A DNA stretch of 64,000 bases from Microbacterium arabinogalactanolyticum. GTDB taxonomy: Bacteria > Actinomycetota > Actinomycetes > Actinomycetales > Microbacteriaceae. The notes below the pieces were generated by a model. The model was given only the letters and a program-made list of their open reading frames with translations, searched no databases and had not been told where the DNA came from. The DNA is taken from NCBI RefSeq assembly GCF_030268005.1, contig NZ_BRZC01000004.1, positions 1,267,150 through 1,331,149 of the forward strand. Direction: 5' to 3'. Positions 25,482 to 33,377 of this stretch are shown one piece after another (position 1 is the first letter of the stretch; the number at the start of each line of letters is the position of its first letter). The translations under genes and the position numbers were made by a program.

Positions 25482-25976
25482 TCAGAACAGCGCTGTCGGC
25501 AGCGCGCCCTCGTGCTCGAGGAGCCACCGCTTGGTGAGCAGTCCCTCGCCGTCCCGTCCGCCCGAGTACCCGCCCAGGCCGTCGCTGGCGACGACCCGAT
25601 GGCAGGGCACGATGAGCGGGATGGGGTTGGCGCCCATGATCGCGCCGATGCCGCGCGCCGGCACGTCGGTGCCGCTGCGGGCGGCGAGCTCGCCGTAGGT
25701 GACCGTCTCGCCGTGTCCGACCGTCTCGTGCAGCGCCATCAGCACCGCACGGGTGGCGTCGGTCTGTCGCCCGAGATCGACGGGCAGGTCGAATGCCTGA
25801 AGCTCTCCCGCGAAGTACGCCGTCAGCTGCGCGAGCGCCCGGTGCACGAGCGCGTCGGGCTCACCGGCATCCGCTCCGGCCCCACCACGCGGCCAGGTCA
25901 CCCGGGTGATCGCCGCGCCGTCGCTCTCGACGGCCACGACGCCCACCGGCGTCTCGATCGCCCCACGGAAGGTCAT
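25482..25976 (-). CDS. ogt: Methylated-DNA-protein-cysteine S-methyltransferase
   Basis: 164-residue suicide DNA repair protein that moves O6-alkyl groups from guanine to its own cysteine. PIPLIVPCHRVVASDGLGGYSGG contains the acceptor Cys125 in PCHRV. The helix TVTYGELAARSGTDVPARGIGAIMGANP is the DNA-binding part; its usual arginine finger is kept. A full-length Ogt without the Ada regulatory domain. Confidence 0.96.
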   Translation of the reverse strand: MTFRGAIETPVGVVAVESDGAAITRVTWPRGGAGADAGEPDALVHRALAQLTAYFAGELQAFDLPVDLGRQTDATRAVLMALHETVGHGETVTYGELAARSGTDVPARGIGAIMGANPIPLIVPCHRVVASDGLGGYSGGRDGEGLLTKRWLLEHEGALPTALF

Positions 25977-26017
25977 GCACCGAACCTACCCGCCGGCACG
26001 GACATGCCGCCGGCTGA

Positions 26018-26215
26018 TCAGCGCACGACGGCGTACAGCACCCCGACTCCCGCGATGAGCGCGAGGATGAGCAGGAGCAGCCACATGGGTGCGCCTCCCA
26101 GCTCCCGCAGGATCCATGGCGTCGAGTAGGCAACGCCCCGCCCGTCGCGGTGTCTGTTCCGTCGCCCGGCCGAACCCCGCTGCCGGTTCGATGCGCGCCC
26201 CCTGTTGTTCCCCAT
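26018..26215 (-). CDS. Small Arg-rich/one-helix membrane protein; may be translated only as its last 22 residues
   Basis: The 65-codon frame starts GNNRGRASNRQRGSAGRRNR and ends in one membrane helix, MWLLLLILALIAGVGVLYAV. The long start at 26215 has no ribosome site, whereas the internal ATG at 26086 has GGGAGG seven bases upstream, which would give a 22-residue membrane micro-protein. I do not recognise either form. It lies between ogt and the RibD-C-like reductase, same strand, 41 bp before ogt. Confidence 0.5.
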   Translation of the reverse strand: MGNNRGRASNRQRGSAGRRNRHRDGRGVAYSTPWILRELGGAPMWLLLLILALIAGVGVLYAVVR

Positions 26216-26325
26216 GCTGAGCAGTATCGCTCCGTCCCCGGGCGGCCCGAGACCAAAGGAGAGGATGCGGCGCATTCTGACACGGACATGGCGCATTTTC
26301 GCGCCGGGGCGCGGCGCCGTATGCG

Positions 26326-27069
26326 CTACAGCAGATAGTGCAGCAGCAGCTCTTCCCCGGAGCGGAGCACCGACGCCAGGCGGGCGCTGCGCGGCGCGAC
26401 CGGGCCGCGCGCGATCCGTCCGGCATCACCGGAGTCGACCGTCGGCGCGAGCGTGAGGTGCAGCGCGTCCACGGCTCCGGCCGCGAGCAGCTCGCCGAAC
26501 AGGTGCGGGCCGCCCTCGGAGTGGATGCGGTGCAGCCCGCGTGCCGCGAGGTCCTCGCGCACGCGGACGAGATCGGCATCCGTCTCCCCCACGGTCACGA
26601 CATCGGCGACGACGGACAGGGCGTCACGCCGATCGTCGGGAGCGGATGCCACGGTGTAGACGATCGGACGCACCGGAGCGTCTGCGAACAGCGAGGATGC
26701 CGGGTCCAGGGACAGGCTGCGGCTGATGGTGGCGAGCACCGGATGCGGTGGCATCCCGGCATCCGTGCGCCACGCGATCGACGCATCGTCGACCCGCAGA
26801 CCGCCGTACCCCTCGTCGCGCAGCGTGCCCGCCCCGACCAGCACGACGTCGGCCGCCCGGCGCAGCAGGGCGAACAGGCGGTGATCCGCGTCGTCGCCCA
26901 GTCCGCCGGAGAGTCCGTGCCGGGTCGCCGCGCCGTCGATGCTGGAGATGAAGTTGACCCGCAGCCAGGTGCGGTCAGACGGGAACGCAGTGAGCGCGAG
27001 CACAGCCGTGTCGTCGAGTCCGGACTCCGGGTCCGGCCAGATGCGATCGATGGAGGGCGAGTCAGACAT
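26326..27069 (-). CDS. Pyrimidine reductase family protein (RibD C-terminal domain)
   Basis: 247 residues of the RibD_C/dihydrofolate-reductase fold. RVNFISSIDGAATRHGLSGGLGDDAD gives the substrate loop, FALLRRAADVVLVGAGTLRDEGYG the cofactor part, and IHSEGGPHLFGELLAAG the late conserved glycine motif. RibD_C enzymes reduce a riboflavin precursor with NADPH; this stand-alone form lacks the deaminase half. It overlaps the FolP2-like gene by 8 bp in a run of pterin/folate-like genes. Exact substrate unknown. Confidence 0.88.
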   Translation of the reverse strand: MSDSPSIDRIWPDPESGLDDTAVLALTAFPSDRTWLRVNFISSIDGAATRHGLSGGLGDDADHRLFALLRRAADVVLVGAGTLRDEGYGGLRVDDASIAWRTDAGMPPHPVLATISRSLSLDPASSLFADAPVRPIVYTVASAPDDRRDALSVVADVVTVGETDADLVRVREDLAARGLHRIHSEGGPHLFGELLAAGAVDALHLTLAPTVDSGDAGRIARGPVAPRSARLASVLRSGEELLLHYLL

Positions 27070-28000
27070 TGTGCGTGGGGTGGGTGTTGTGCTCGAGCCG
27101 TACGGGCTGACGCCAGCCCAGGATGGCCTCGGTCATGCGCACGGCGTCGACGGTCTGCGGGATGTCGTGCATGCGCACGATCCGAGCGCCCTTCAGGATG
27201 CACGCGCTCATGGCCGCCAGTGACCCTGGCAGCCGCTCGCCCTGCGGGCGGTCGGTCGACTCGCCGATGAAGTCCTTGTTCGAGACCGCGACCAGCAGCG
27301 GCGCGTCGATCGAGGCGATCTCATCCAGCCGGCGCGTGATCTCCAGGGTGTGCAGCGTGTTCTTGTCGAGATCGTGCCCCGGATCGATGATCAGTCTCTC
27401 GTGCGGGACGCCCGCGGCCTCGGCCCGCGCCATCCGCTCGACCAGGAACGAGCGCACCTCGCCGACCACGTCGTCGTAGTGCGCGGCGGGCTTCTCGGCG
27501 CGCGGCGGGCCGACGCTGTGCGTGATCACGACATGCGCCTGGCTGCGTGCGATAACGTCGGCCATGCGCGGGTCGGCCAGGCCGCTGGTGTCGTTGATCA
27601 CCGCGGCGCCGGCATCGATCGCCGCAGCGGCCACCTCGGCGTTGTTGGTGTCCACCGAGATCACCAGCTCCGGCCGGGCGGCCGTGATCGCGGCGACCAC
27701 CGGAACCACCCGGTCGATCTCCTCGGCGGTCGTCACCATCGGCCCGCGTCCGAACGGCACGCCGCCGATGTCGACCCAGTCCGCACCCTGGTCGCCGGCG
27801 CGCAGCGCGCTGGCCACGGCCTGGTCCAGCGCGAAGGTCGCACCCTTGTCGTAGAACGAGTCGGGAGTCCGGTTGATGACGGCCATCACGGCCACCTGAC
27901 GGGAGAAGTCGAAGTCGCGGATGCCGATGCGGCGCAGCATCCGGTCGCCGGCCGTGCCGGCTTCCGCTCCGACGGCGGATGCTGCGCTGGCTGCCGTCAT
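27062..28000 (-). CDS. Dihydropteroate synthase-like protein, FolP2 type
   Basis: 312-residue TIM-barrel protein of the DHPS family. MAVINRTPDSFYDKG, INDTSGLADPRM, LIIDPGHDLDKNT, SNKDFIG and VRMHDIPQTVDAVRM keep the pterin and phosphate sites. The loop that should read DVGGESTRPG is instead DIGGVPFGRGP, as in mycobacterial FolP2, which has been reported to lack DHPS activity. So I call it a paralogue rather than the sulfonamide target FolP. The start overlaps the oxidoreductase stop by 4 bp. Confidence 0.85.
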   Translation of the reverse strand: MTAASAASAVGAEAGTAGDRMLRRIGIRDFDFSRQVAVMAVINRTPDSFYDKGATFALDQAVASALRAGDQGADWVDIGGVPFGRGPMVTTAEEIDRVVPVVAAITAARPELVISVDTNNAEVAAAAIDAGAAVINDTSGLADPRMADVIARSQAHVVITHSVGPPRAEKPAAHYDDVVGEVRSFLVERMARAEAAGVPHERLIIDPGHDLDKNTLHTLEITRRLDEIASIDAPLLVAVSNKDFIGESTDRPQGERLPGSLAAMSACILKGARIVRMHDIPQTVDAVRMTEAILGWRQPVRLEHNTHPTHNV

Positions 28001-29136
28001 CGCGCCGTGCCGATGCTGTCCCGGACCGCGTCGGAGGAGTTCCAGTCGTTGGCGTGCATGGCCGCGCGGACCGTGCCGTCCTTGACCCAGTAGGCGCGGA
28101 ACGCGCCGCCGTTCGCGACGTCGGTGTCGCCCTCGATGTCGACACGGTCGTACCCCTCGGGGCCGACGCTGCCGAAGTACTCCATGCCCAGATCGTACTG
28201 ATCCGTGAAGAAGTAGGGCAGGTGAGCGTACTGCTCGGAGGCTCCGGCCAGGTTGTGCGCGGCGACCTTGCCCTGCTCGATCGCGGTGTCCCAGTGCTCC
28301 ACGCGGATGCGTCGCCCGAGCACCGGATGCTGCTGCGAGGCGATGTCACCGATGGCGTAGATGTCCGGGTCGGAGGTGCGCAGCGTCTCGTCGACCAGCA
28401 CGCCGTGATCGACGTCGAGGCCCGCCTGCTCGGCGAGCTCGGTGTTGGGGACGGCTCCGATGCCGACCACGACGAGGTCGGCCGCCGCCATGGCGGCCTC
28501 ATCCACGGGAGTGCTCAGGCGCAGATCCACGCCGTGAGCGCGGTGCAGGTCGGCGAACAGCTGCGCGACCTCCGGGCCGAGGACGGCGACCAGCGGCAGG
28601 TCGGCGACCTCGTAGATCGTCACCTCGGCACCCTTCTGGCGTGCGGCGGACGCCACCTCCAGGCCGATCCAGCCGGCGCCGACGATGAGCACCCTCGCAC
28701 CGGGCTTGAGGGCCTCGAGCAGGCGGGCGTTGTCCTCGACGGTGCGCAGGTAGACCGGATCCGAGACCTTGTCGGCCGCGGGGAAGTGCCGGGGCGAGGC
28801 GCCGGTGGCGAGCAGCAGCTTCTCATAGGACTGCTCTGTGCTCTCGCCGCCCGCGACTGGTTCGGCGCGCAGCGTGTGCGCGGCCGGGTCGATCGAGACG
28901 ACCTTCACGCCGCGCTTGAGCTGCACGTCGTTGTCGGCGTACCAGTCGCTGTCGTGCACCTGGGCCTCTTCGACCCGCTTGCTGCCCAGCAGCACCTCCT
29001 TCGACAGCGGCGGGCGCTCATAGGGCAGGTGATCCTCGGCGGAGTAGATCACGACGTCGCCGTCGTAGCCCTTCTCACGCAGTTCCGTTGCTGCGGTGGC
29101 GGCCGCGAGGCCTCCGCCGACGATCGCGATGGTCAT
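27997..29136 (-). CDS. FAD-dependent oxidoreductase, ferredoxin reductase-like
   Basis: 379 residues. FAD-binding AIVGGGLAAATAATEL at the start, NAD(P)H-binding VLIVGAGWIGLEVASAA near residue 146 and the second FAD motif DIYAIGDIASQQHPV near residue 275, ending in a C-terminal dimer-like domain. The pattern of YERPPLSKE and VGIGAVPNTELAE matches rhodocoxin/putidaredoxin reductases, which pass electrons from NAD(P)H to a ferredoxin. No ferredoxin or P450 lies nearby. Sits between folE (46 bp) and the FolP2-like gene (4-bp overlap), a possible operon. Confidence 0.92.
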   Translation of the reverse strand: MTIAIVGGGLAAATAATELREKGYDGDVVIYSAEDHLPYERPPLSKEVLLGSKRVEEAQVHDSDWYADNDVQLKRGVKVVSIDPAAHTLRAEPVAGGESTEQSYEKLLLATGASPRHFPAADKVSDPVYLRTVEDNARLLEALKPGARVLIVGAGWIGLEVASAARQKGAEVTIYEVADLPLVAVLGPEVAQLFADLHRAHGVDLRLSTPVDEAAMAAADLVVVGIGAVPNTELAEQAGLDVDHGVLVDETLRTSDPDIYAIGDIASQQHPVLGRRIRVEHWDTAIEQGKVAAHNLAGASEQYAHLPYFFTDQYDLGMEYFGSVGPEGYDRVDIEGDTDVANGGAFRAYWVKDGTVRAAMHANDWNSSDAVRDSIGTAR

Positions 29137-29182
29137 CTTTCTTTCCTTCCCGATGATGCTGATCTGTTGCGGATGCGGGCGC

Positions 29183-29836
29183 TCAGTGCGCGCGGTCCGC
29201 GGCGAGGGCGAGGAACTCGGAGCGGGAGCGCGGGTCGTCCCGCAGCAGGCCCCGCAGGGCCGAGGTCGACGTCTTCGACCCCGTGGCGCGGGCGCCGCGC
29301 AGGGTCATGCACGTGTGCGTCGCCTCGACGACCACGCCGATGCCACGCGGCTGAAGCCGTGCGGCCAGGGCGTCGGCGATCTGCACGGTCAGCCGCTCCT
29401 GCGTCTGCGGGCGACGCGCGTAGTGATCGACCATCCGCGGGATCTTCGAGAGCCCGACCACGCGATCGGCGGGAAGGTAGGCGACGTGCGCGACGCCGGT
29501 GAACGGCAGCAGGTGGTGCTCGCAGATCGAGCGCACCGGGATGTCGCGGATCAGCACGAGTTCGTCGTACCCCTCGGAGTTCGCGAAGGTGGTGAAGTCG
29601 AAGGGCTCCGGCTGCAGCAGTTCGGCGTAGGCCTCGGCGAAGCGGCGGGGTGTGCGTGCCAGATCCAGGGCATCCGCCGCATCCGGGTCGATGCCGAGCG
29701 CCTTCAGGAACAGGCGGCCGGCCTCCTCTGCGGCATCCAGGTCCACGGGCCTCGGCGCGGCCTCGATCCGGACCCGCTGCGGTGCATCCGTCCGCAGCTC
29801 CAGCGCATCATCGTCCTGCATCGCCGTCATCGTCAT
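29183..29836 (-). CDS. folE: GTP cyclohydrolase I
   Basis: 217-residue enzyme making dihydroneopterin triphosphate from GTP, the first step of folate synthesis. Zinc ligands Cys105, His108 (CEHHLLPF) and Cys176 (HTCMTLRG) are present, as are RTPRRFAEAY and QTQERLTVQIADAL. The ATG at 29836 is preceded by GGAGGTC four bases upstream. An AT-rich palindromic region lies just before it at 29879-29911. Folate genes usually nearby (folB, folK) are not in the window. Confidence 0.96.
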   Translation of the reverse strand: MTMTAMQDDDALELRTDAPQRVRIEAAPRPVDLDAAEEAGRLFLKALGIDPDAADALDLARTPRRFAEAYAELLQPEPFDFTTFANSEGYDELVLIRDIPVRSICEHHLLPFTGVAHVAYLPADRVVGLSKIPRMVDHYARRPQTQERLTVQIADALAARLQPRGIGVVVEATHTCMTLRGARATGSKTSTSALRGLLRDDPRSRSEFLALAADRAH

Positions 29837-29878
29837 GGCCGACCTCCTGTGCCTCTCCTCTCCATCAGACACCCGATC

Positions 29879-29911
29879 GACTTCTAAATGCAAGTCTTAT
29901 ATTTTTTAGAA
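29879..29911. promoter_or_regulatory. AT-rich palindromes upstream of folE
   Basis: GACTT-N8-AAGTC (29879-29896) is nested in TTCTAAA-N16-TTTAGAA (29882-29911). The patch is strikingly AT-rich for this genome and spans the expected folE promoter (on the minus strand TTGCAT at 29893-29888). A repressor site is plausible; I do not know the regulator. Confidence 0.45.
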
Positions 29912-29917
29912 CAGAGG

Positions 29918-30196
29918 TCAGGGCTCCCCGACCAGCTCGATCCGCCTCTCCATCTCGGCGAGCTCCGAGCGCATCCGCGCGATCGAGGCCGGGGTGAACC
30001 GCCGCACCTGGAGCGAGAGCACCACCTCGGCGTCGATCGGGTTGATGTCGAACTCCTCGCACAGCGCACGGTTGAGTGCGGCGTCATCGCCCTCGACCGA
30101 TGCGCACACCTCGAGGACCCTGGACGCCTGTTCGGCGGCCATCAGCGTGATGCCGAGCAGCCACCGGCGCCCCTGCAGGTTCTGCTTCTCCGTCAT
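29918..30196 (-). CDS. Hypothetical protein, 92 residues
   Basis: Small soluble protein starting TEKQNLQGRRWLLGITLMAA and ending MRSELAEMERRIELVGEP. Mostly helical by eye, with an acidic centre (SVEGDDAALNRALCEEFDINPIDAEVV). No known motif. The ATG at 30196 is the first that gives normal codon use; the longer upstream frame runs into the promoter of the divergent lipoprotein gene. Located upstream of folE on the same strand but with a separate promoter patch between. Confidence 0.65.
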   Translation of the reverse strand: MTEKQNLQGRRWLLGITLMAAEQASRVLEVCASVEGDDAALNRALCEEFDINPIDAEVVLSLQVRRFTPASIARMRSELAEMERRIELVGEP

Positions 30197-30335
30197 GACG
30201 CCGACCCTAGCCGGAGAGGCGCGCGGCATCCAGAGCTGCGGCCACACGGCATCCATGTCCGGATGGCCCTGGCGATGCACGCACCGGCGGCATCGATCTG
30301 GTGTGACGCGACGACTGCGGCTTAGTGTGTTCCCC

Positions 30336-30776
30336 ATGACGGCGAGGCGGGCGGCGGCATCCATTGCACTCACGATCGCGGCGGTGGCCGCCCTGACGGG
30401 ATGCTCGGACCCGCAACCCACCGCGGACGACTACCTCGCCACCCACGTCGAGTTCTGGACCATCGCCGCGCAGGTCGCCCAGGAGGACACTGGCCAGGCT
30501 CCTCGTGACGACATGGAGAGCGCCCTGAAGGCCCAGTGGGACGATCCTGACACCCGCGCCCACTTGACGGCCATCTACGACGGCGTCTGCGAAGACCTGA
30601 AGGACGGCGGCAAGCCCGACTTCATCCTCGACCTCGTCAGCGAGCTGCGGAAGAACGTCAGCGCGGAGGCCGCGAGGACGGGCACCATGAAGCAGGTCGA
30701 CGCGGTCGTGAAGCACCTGTGCCCCGGTCAGGCCGGCGCAGCCGATGCGATCCGCGACACGGTACTGAAGAGCTGA
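30336..30776 (+). CDS. Putative lipoprotein, unknown function
   Basis: 146 residues with a lipoprotein signal: TARRAAASIALTIAAVAALTGC, lipobox LTGC at about residues 20-23. The mature part is hydrophilic and helical, with two more cysteines (GVCEDLKDG and HLCPGQAGA) that could form a disulfide. A CTTAGTGT box 10-17 bases before the ATG and no ribosome site suggest a leaderless mRNA. Not a family I recognise. Confidence 0.8.
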   Translation: MTARRAAASIALTIAAVAALTGCSDPQPTADDYLATHVEFWTIAAQVAQEDTGQAPRDDMESALKAQWDDPDTRAHLTAIYDGVCEDLKDGGKPDFILDLVSELRKNVSAEAARTGTMKQVDAVVKHLCPGQAGAADAIRDTVLKS

Positions 30777-30885
30777 AAGACATCGCTCGCGCAGCACGGC
30801 GGTACGCTGACAGTCGCCGCCGTGCACCTGCACCGCGGCTCCCCCGAGCGGATGCCGATACCGAGCACGTAGAACGGATGCCAGG

Positions 30886-31539
30886 ATGACCGCGGAAGTC
30901 AGCCCCCGAGTCGAGGCGACCCGACGGGCAGGCCGCGCGCGCGTGATCACGCTCGCCCGCATCAAGCTGCCGACGTGGAACGGAGCCCTCTCCGAACTGA
31001 CCGCCGAGCTGCGCGAGGACGCCGGGCTCAGCGAAGGCGCGTTCCGCACGCTGTTCCCCACCGACCGCGACCTGCTGCGGGCCGTGGACGACGAACTGCT
31101 CGAGGAGATCGCGCAACGGGTGCGCACCGCGGCGGAGAGCTTCGACCCCGCCCGGTACACGGATGCGGAACTGCCGCTCGCCCTCTCGGTCGCACTCGCC
31201 GACGCCCGACCGCTGGACTGGAGCTCGCTGAACATCCGCCTCCGGGTGCGGCTGCTCGCGGCATCGACCGGGGCGCACAGCGAGGAGGTGCTCGCATCGG
31301 AGCGCGCGTTCCTCCCGACCATGCTCGAGGCGTTCGAGCTGCTGCTCTCGCGCATCCATCACCGGTTCACGTGGTCGCCGGCGCTCGGCGTGCGCGTCGT
31401 GATCCTCACCTACGAGCGCTCGTTCGAGTCGTGGATCATGTCGGGTCGCAACGAGCAGTCATTCGCGGAGTCGTCCTACATCAAGCACACGCTGCCCGAG
31501 CTGCTCCTGGGCATGAGCGCGCCTGCGCAGCAGGACTGA
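30886..31539 (+). CDS. TetR-type transcriptional regulator (atypical HTH)
   Basis: 217 residues, all helical. The N-terminal 60 residues fit a TetR DNA-binding domain, with GLSEGAFRTLFPTDRDLLRAVDDELLEEI aligning to the recognition helix and helix 4. The C-terminal part would bind a ligand. A 9-bp hairpin (30794-30802 with 30817-30825) stands in the upstream region. The target is unclear; nearest neighbours are a lipoprotein upstream and the convergent YciI gene. Confidence 0.75.
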   Translation: MTAEVSPRVEATRRAGRARVITLARIKLPTWNGALSELTAELREDAGLSEGAFRTLFPTDRDLLRAVDDELLEEIAQRVRTAAESFDPARYTDAELPLALSVALADARPLDWSSLNIRLRVRLLAASTGAHSEEVLASERAFLPTMLEAFELLLSRIHHRFTWSPALGVRVVILTYERSFESWIMSGRNEQSFAESSYIKHTLPELLLGMSAPAQQD

Positions 31540-31548
31540 ACGCCGCGG

Positions 31549-31854
31549 TCAGAGCGCCGGACGGAAGATCTTCATCGGACGGATGCTGATGTCCTGCCAC
31601 ACCCCGCCGAGGATGTACGGCTCGGCGTCGTACCAGGCGCGGAATGCCGCCTCGTCGGCGAAGGCGACGTGCATGGACGAGCCGATCATCCGCCCGTCGT
31701 CGTCGAGAATCGCGCCTCCGCTGAGCAGCTCACCGCGCTCGGCGAGCTGCTGCGCCCCGGCGAGGTGCTCGGCACGCACGGCGAGACGACGCTCGGGGGC
31801 GTCGGCGTCGGCGCCGTCGAGCGCGGTGATGAGGTATTCGACTGCTTCACTCAT
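31549..31854 (-). CDS. YciI family protein
   Basis: 101 residues of the YCII fold: VEYLITALDGADADAPERRLAVRAEHL, a His in the RAEHL position, GGAILDDDGRMIGSSMHVAFADEAAFRAWYDAEPYILGGVWQDI. Typical length for the family, whose members are thought to be small hydrolase- or muconolactone-isomerase-like proteins. The stop is 9 bp from the convergent TetR gene. Confidence 0.88.
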   Translation of the reverse strand: MSEAVEYLITALDGADADAPERRLAVRAEHLAGAQQLAERGELLSGGAILDDDGRMIGSSMHVAFADEAAFRAWYDAEPYILGGVWQDISIRPMKIFRPAL

Positions 31855-31881
31855 GGGATCAGCGTAGGGCCGCGGCGACGG

Positions 31882-32931
31882 TCAGGGCGCGACGCGCACA
31901 CGCACAAGGAAGTCGTCGACGTTGGGCAGGTGCTCGCGCACGCTGCGCTCCGCGGCATCCGCGACATCCGCGGCATCCGGATGCCCGGACTCGACCCGCA
32001 CCACGGCGTCCCCCTGCAGTCGGTGGCCCACCCAGCGCAGACGGAGGCGCTCGACGTCGATCAGGCCGTCGACGTGCTCCAGCGCATGCTGCGCGCGGTC
32101 GACGAGCTCGGGCTCGACGCCGTCGAGCAGACGCCGGCCGACGCTGCGGACGGTGCCGACCAGCAGCACGAAGATCGCCACGGAGATGATCAGGCCGACG
32201 ATCGGGTCGGCCAAGGGGAAGCCGAGCAGCACGCCGATCCCGCCGATCACGACGGCCAGCGAGGTGAAGCCGTCGGTGCGGGCATGCACGCCGTCGGCGA
32301 CGAGCGCCGCCGATCCGATGCGACGGCCGACGCGGACGCGGTAGACCGCGACGGCTTCGTTGCCGAGGAATCCGATGACCCCGGCGGCGATCACCCAGCC
32401 CAGGTTCGCCAGCGGCTGCGGGTGGATGATGCGCTCGATCGACTGCCAGGCCGCGACGATCGCAGACAGCGCCACCACGAACACGATGAACAGGCCGGCG
32501 AGGTCCTCGGCACGACCGAACCCGAAGGTGTAGCGGCGGGACGCCGCGCGACGGCCCAGCACGAAGGCGATCCAGAGCGGCACCGCTGTGAGCGCATCGG
32601 AGAAGTTGTGGATCGTGTCGGCGAGCAGCGCGACCGACCCGCTGAAGGCGACGACGGCGCCCTGCAGCACCGTGGTGATCAGCAGCAGGATCAGACTGAC
32701 CTTCAGCGCGCGGATGCCCGCGGCGTTCGCCTCCATGGCATCGTCGATCGAGTCGGCCGCGTCGTGGGTGTGCGGCACGAATAGGCCGTAGAGGAAGCCC
32801 TTGAAGCCGGTCGGATGCTCGTGGTGGTCGCCGTGCGAGTGACCGTGGGCATGATCATGATCATGATCATGACCGTGGTCGTGAGATTCGTGGGCGTGGT
32901 CATGCTCGTGGTGCACGTGCTGCGCGGTCAT
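31882..32931 (-). CDS. Cation diffusion facilitator (zinc/cobalt/nickel exporter)
   Basis: 349 residues. Residues 5-40 are a run of His and Asp (HEHDHAHESHDHGHDHDHDH and on) that can bind metal. Six membrane segments follow; LLADTIHNFSDAL and LVADGVHARTDGFTSLAVV carry the HxxxD pairs of transport site A. The cytoplasmic C-terminal domain starts near residue 270. Metal is pumped out in exchange for protons. The start overlaps the ArsR gene by 4 bp, a regulator-exporter pair comparable to mycobacterial KmtR/CdfT-type couples. Confidence 0.94.
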   Translation of the reverse strand: MTAQHVHHEHDHAHESHDHGHDHDHDHAHGHSHGDHHEHPTGFKGFLYGLFVPHTHDAADSIDDAMEANAAGIRALKVSLILLLITTVLQGAVVAFSGSVALLADTIHNFSDALTAVPLWIAFVLGRRAASRRYTFGFGRAEDLAGLFIVFVVALSAIVAAWQSIERIIHPQPLANLGWVIAAGVIGFLGNEAVAVYRVRVGRRIGSAALVADGVHARTDGFTSLAVVIGGIGVLLGFPLADPIVGLIISVAIFVLLVGTVRSVGRRLLDGVEPELVDRAQHALEHVDGLIDVERLRLRWVGHRLQGDAVVRVESGHPDAADVADAAERSVREHLPNVDDFLVRVRVAP

Positions 32932-33293
32932 TCGCCCGCTCGATCCTGGTGGTGGTGACGCGGGGTGCCGCCGAGCGTGTGCTCGGCCTGGAAGATCGCG
33001 GATGCCACGAGCTCGGACGCGTGCTCGTTCTCGAGCCGGTAGAACACCCGCTGTCCGTCCTGTCGGGTGGCGACGATGCGCGCCAGGCGCAGTTTGGCGA
33101 GGTGCTGCGACACGGCCGCCGGCGACTTGTCCACGATGTCGGCGATGTGGTTGACCGAGAGCTCCTCGGCGTCCTGCAGCGCGAGGATGATCCGCACGCG
33201 CGTGGCGTCGGCCAGCATCCCGAACACCTCGACGGCGAGCTCGACGAAGGAGCTGTCCGGCGTGTATCCGCATTTCCGCTTATCTGCACTCAT
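32928..33293 (-). CDS. ArsR/SmtB-family metal-sensing repressor
   Basis: 121 residues. Winged helix with DATRVRIILALQDAEELSVNHIADIVDKSPAAVSQHLAKLRLARIV and QDGQRVFYRLENEH. Candidate metal ligands are an N-terminal CGY and C-terminal EHTLGGTPRHHHQD. It would release DNA when the metal is high and so allow the CDF exporter to be made. An inverted repeat touches its start codon (33294-33322); a TAGTAT box there suits a leaderless mRNA. Confidence 0.93.
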   Translation of the reverse strand: MSADKRKCGYTPDSSFVELAVEVFGMLADATRVRIILALQDAEELSVNHIADIVDKSPAAVSQHLAKLRLARIVATRQDGQRVFYRLENEHASELVASAIFQAEHTLGGTPRHHHQDRAGE

Positions 33294-33322
33294 ACGCAGA
33301 TACTAAGACAATTCGTCTGCGT
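33294..33322. promoter_or_regulatory. Inverted repeat at the arsR-CDF start, candidate operator
   Basis: ACGCAGA-N15-TCTGCGT, perfect 7-bp arms, directly adjoins the ATG of the ArsR gene. It covers a likely -10 (TAGTAT, minus strand), so a bound repressor would block its own transcription. Confidence 0.55.
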
Positions 33323-33377
33323 TCGTTCACCAGAAGTCTCTTGTCCTCGCCCCCCGGCGGTGGTTGCATCGAGGTTC

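Noticed and set aside
30794..30825. 9-bp hairpin before the TetR gene as a terminator
   Set aside because: The 14-base loop and lack of a T-run make it weak, and it may instead overlap the TetR promoter (TACGCT in the loop).
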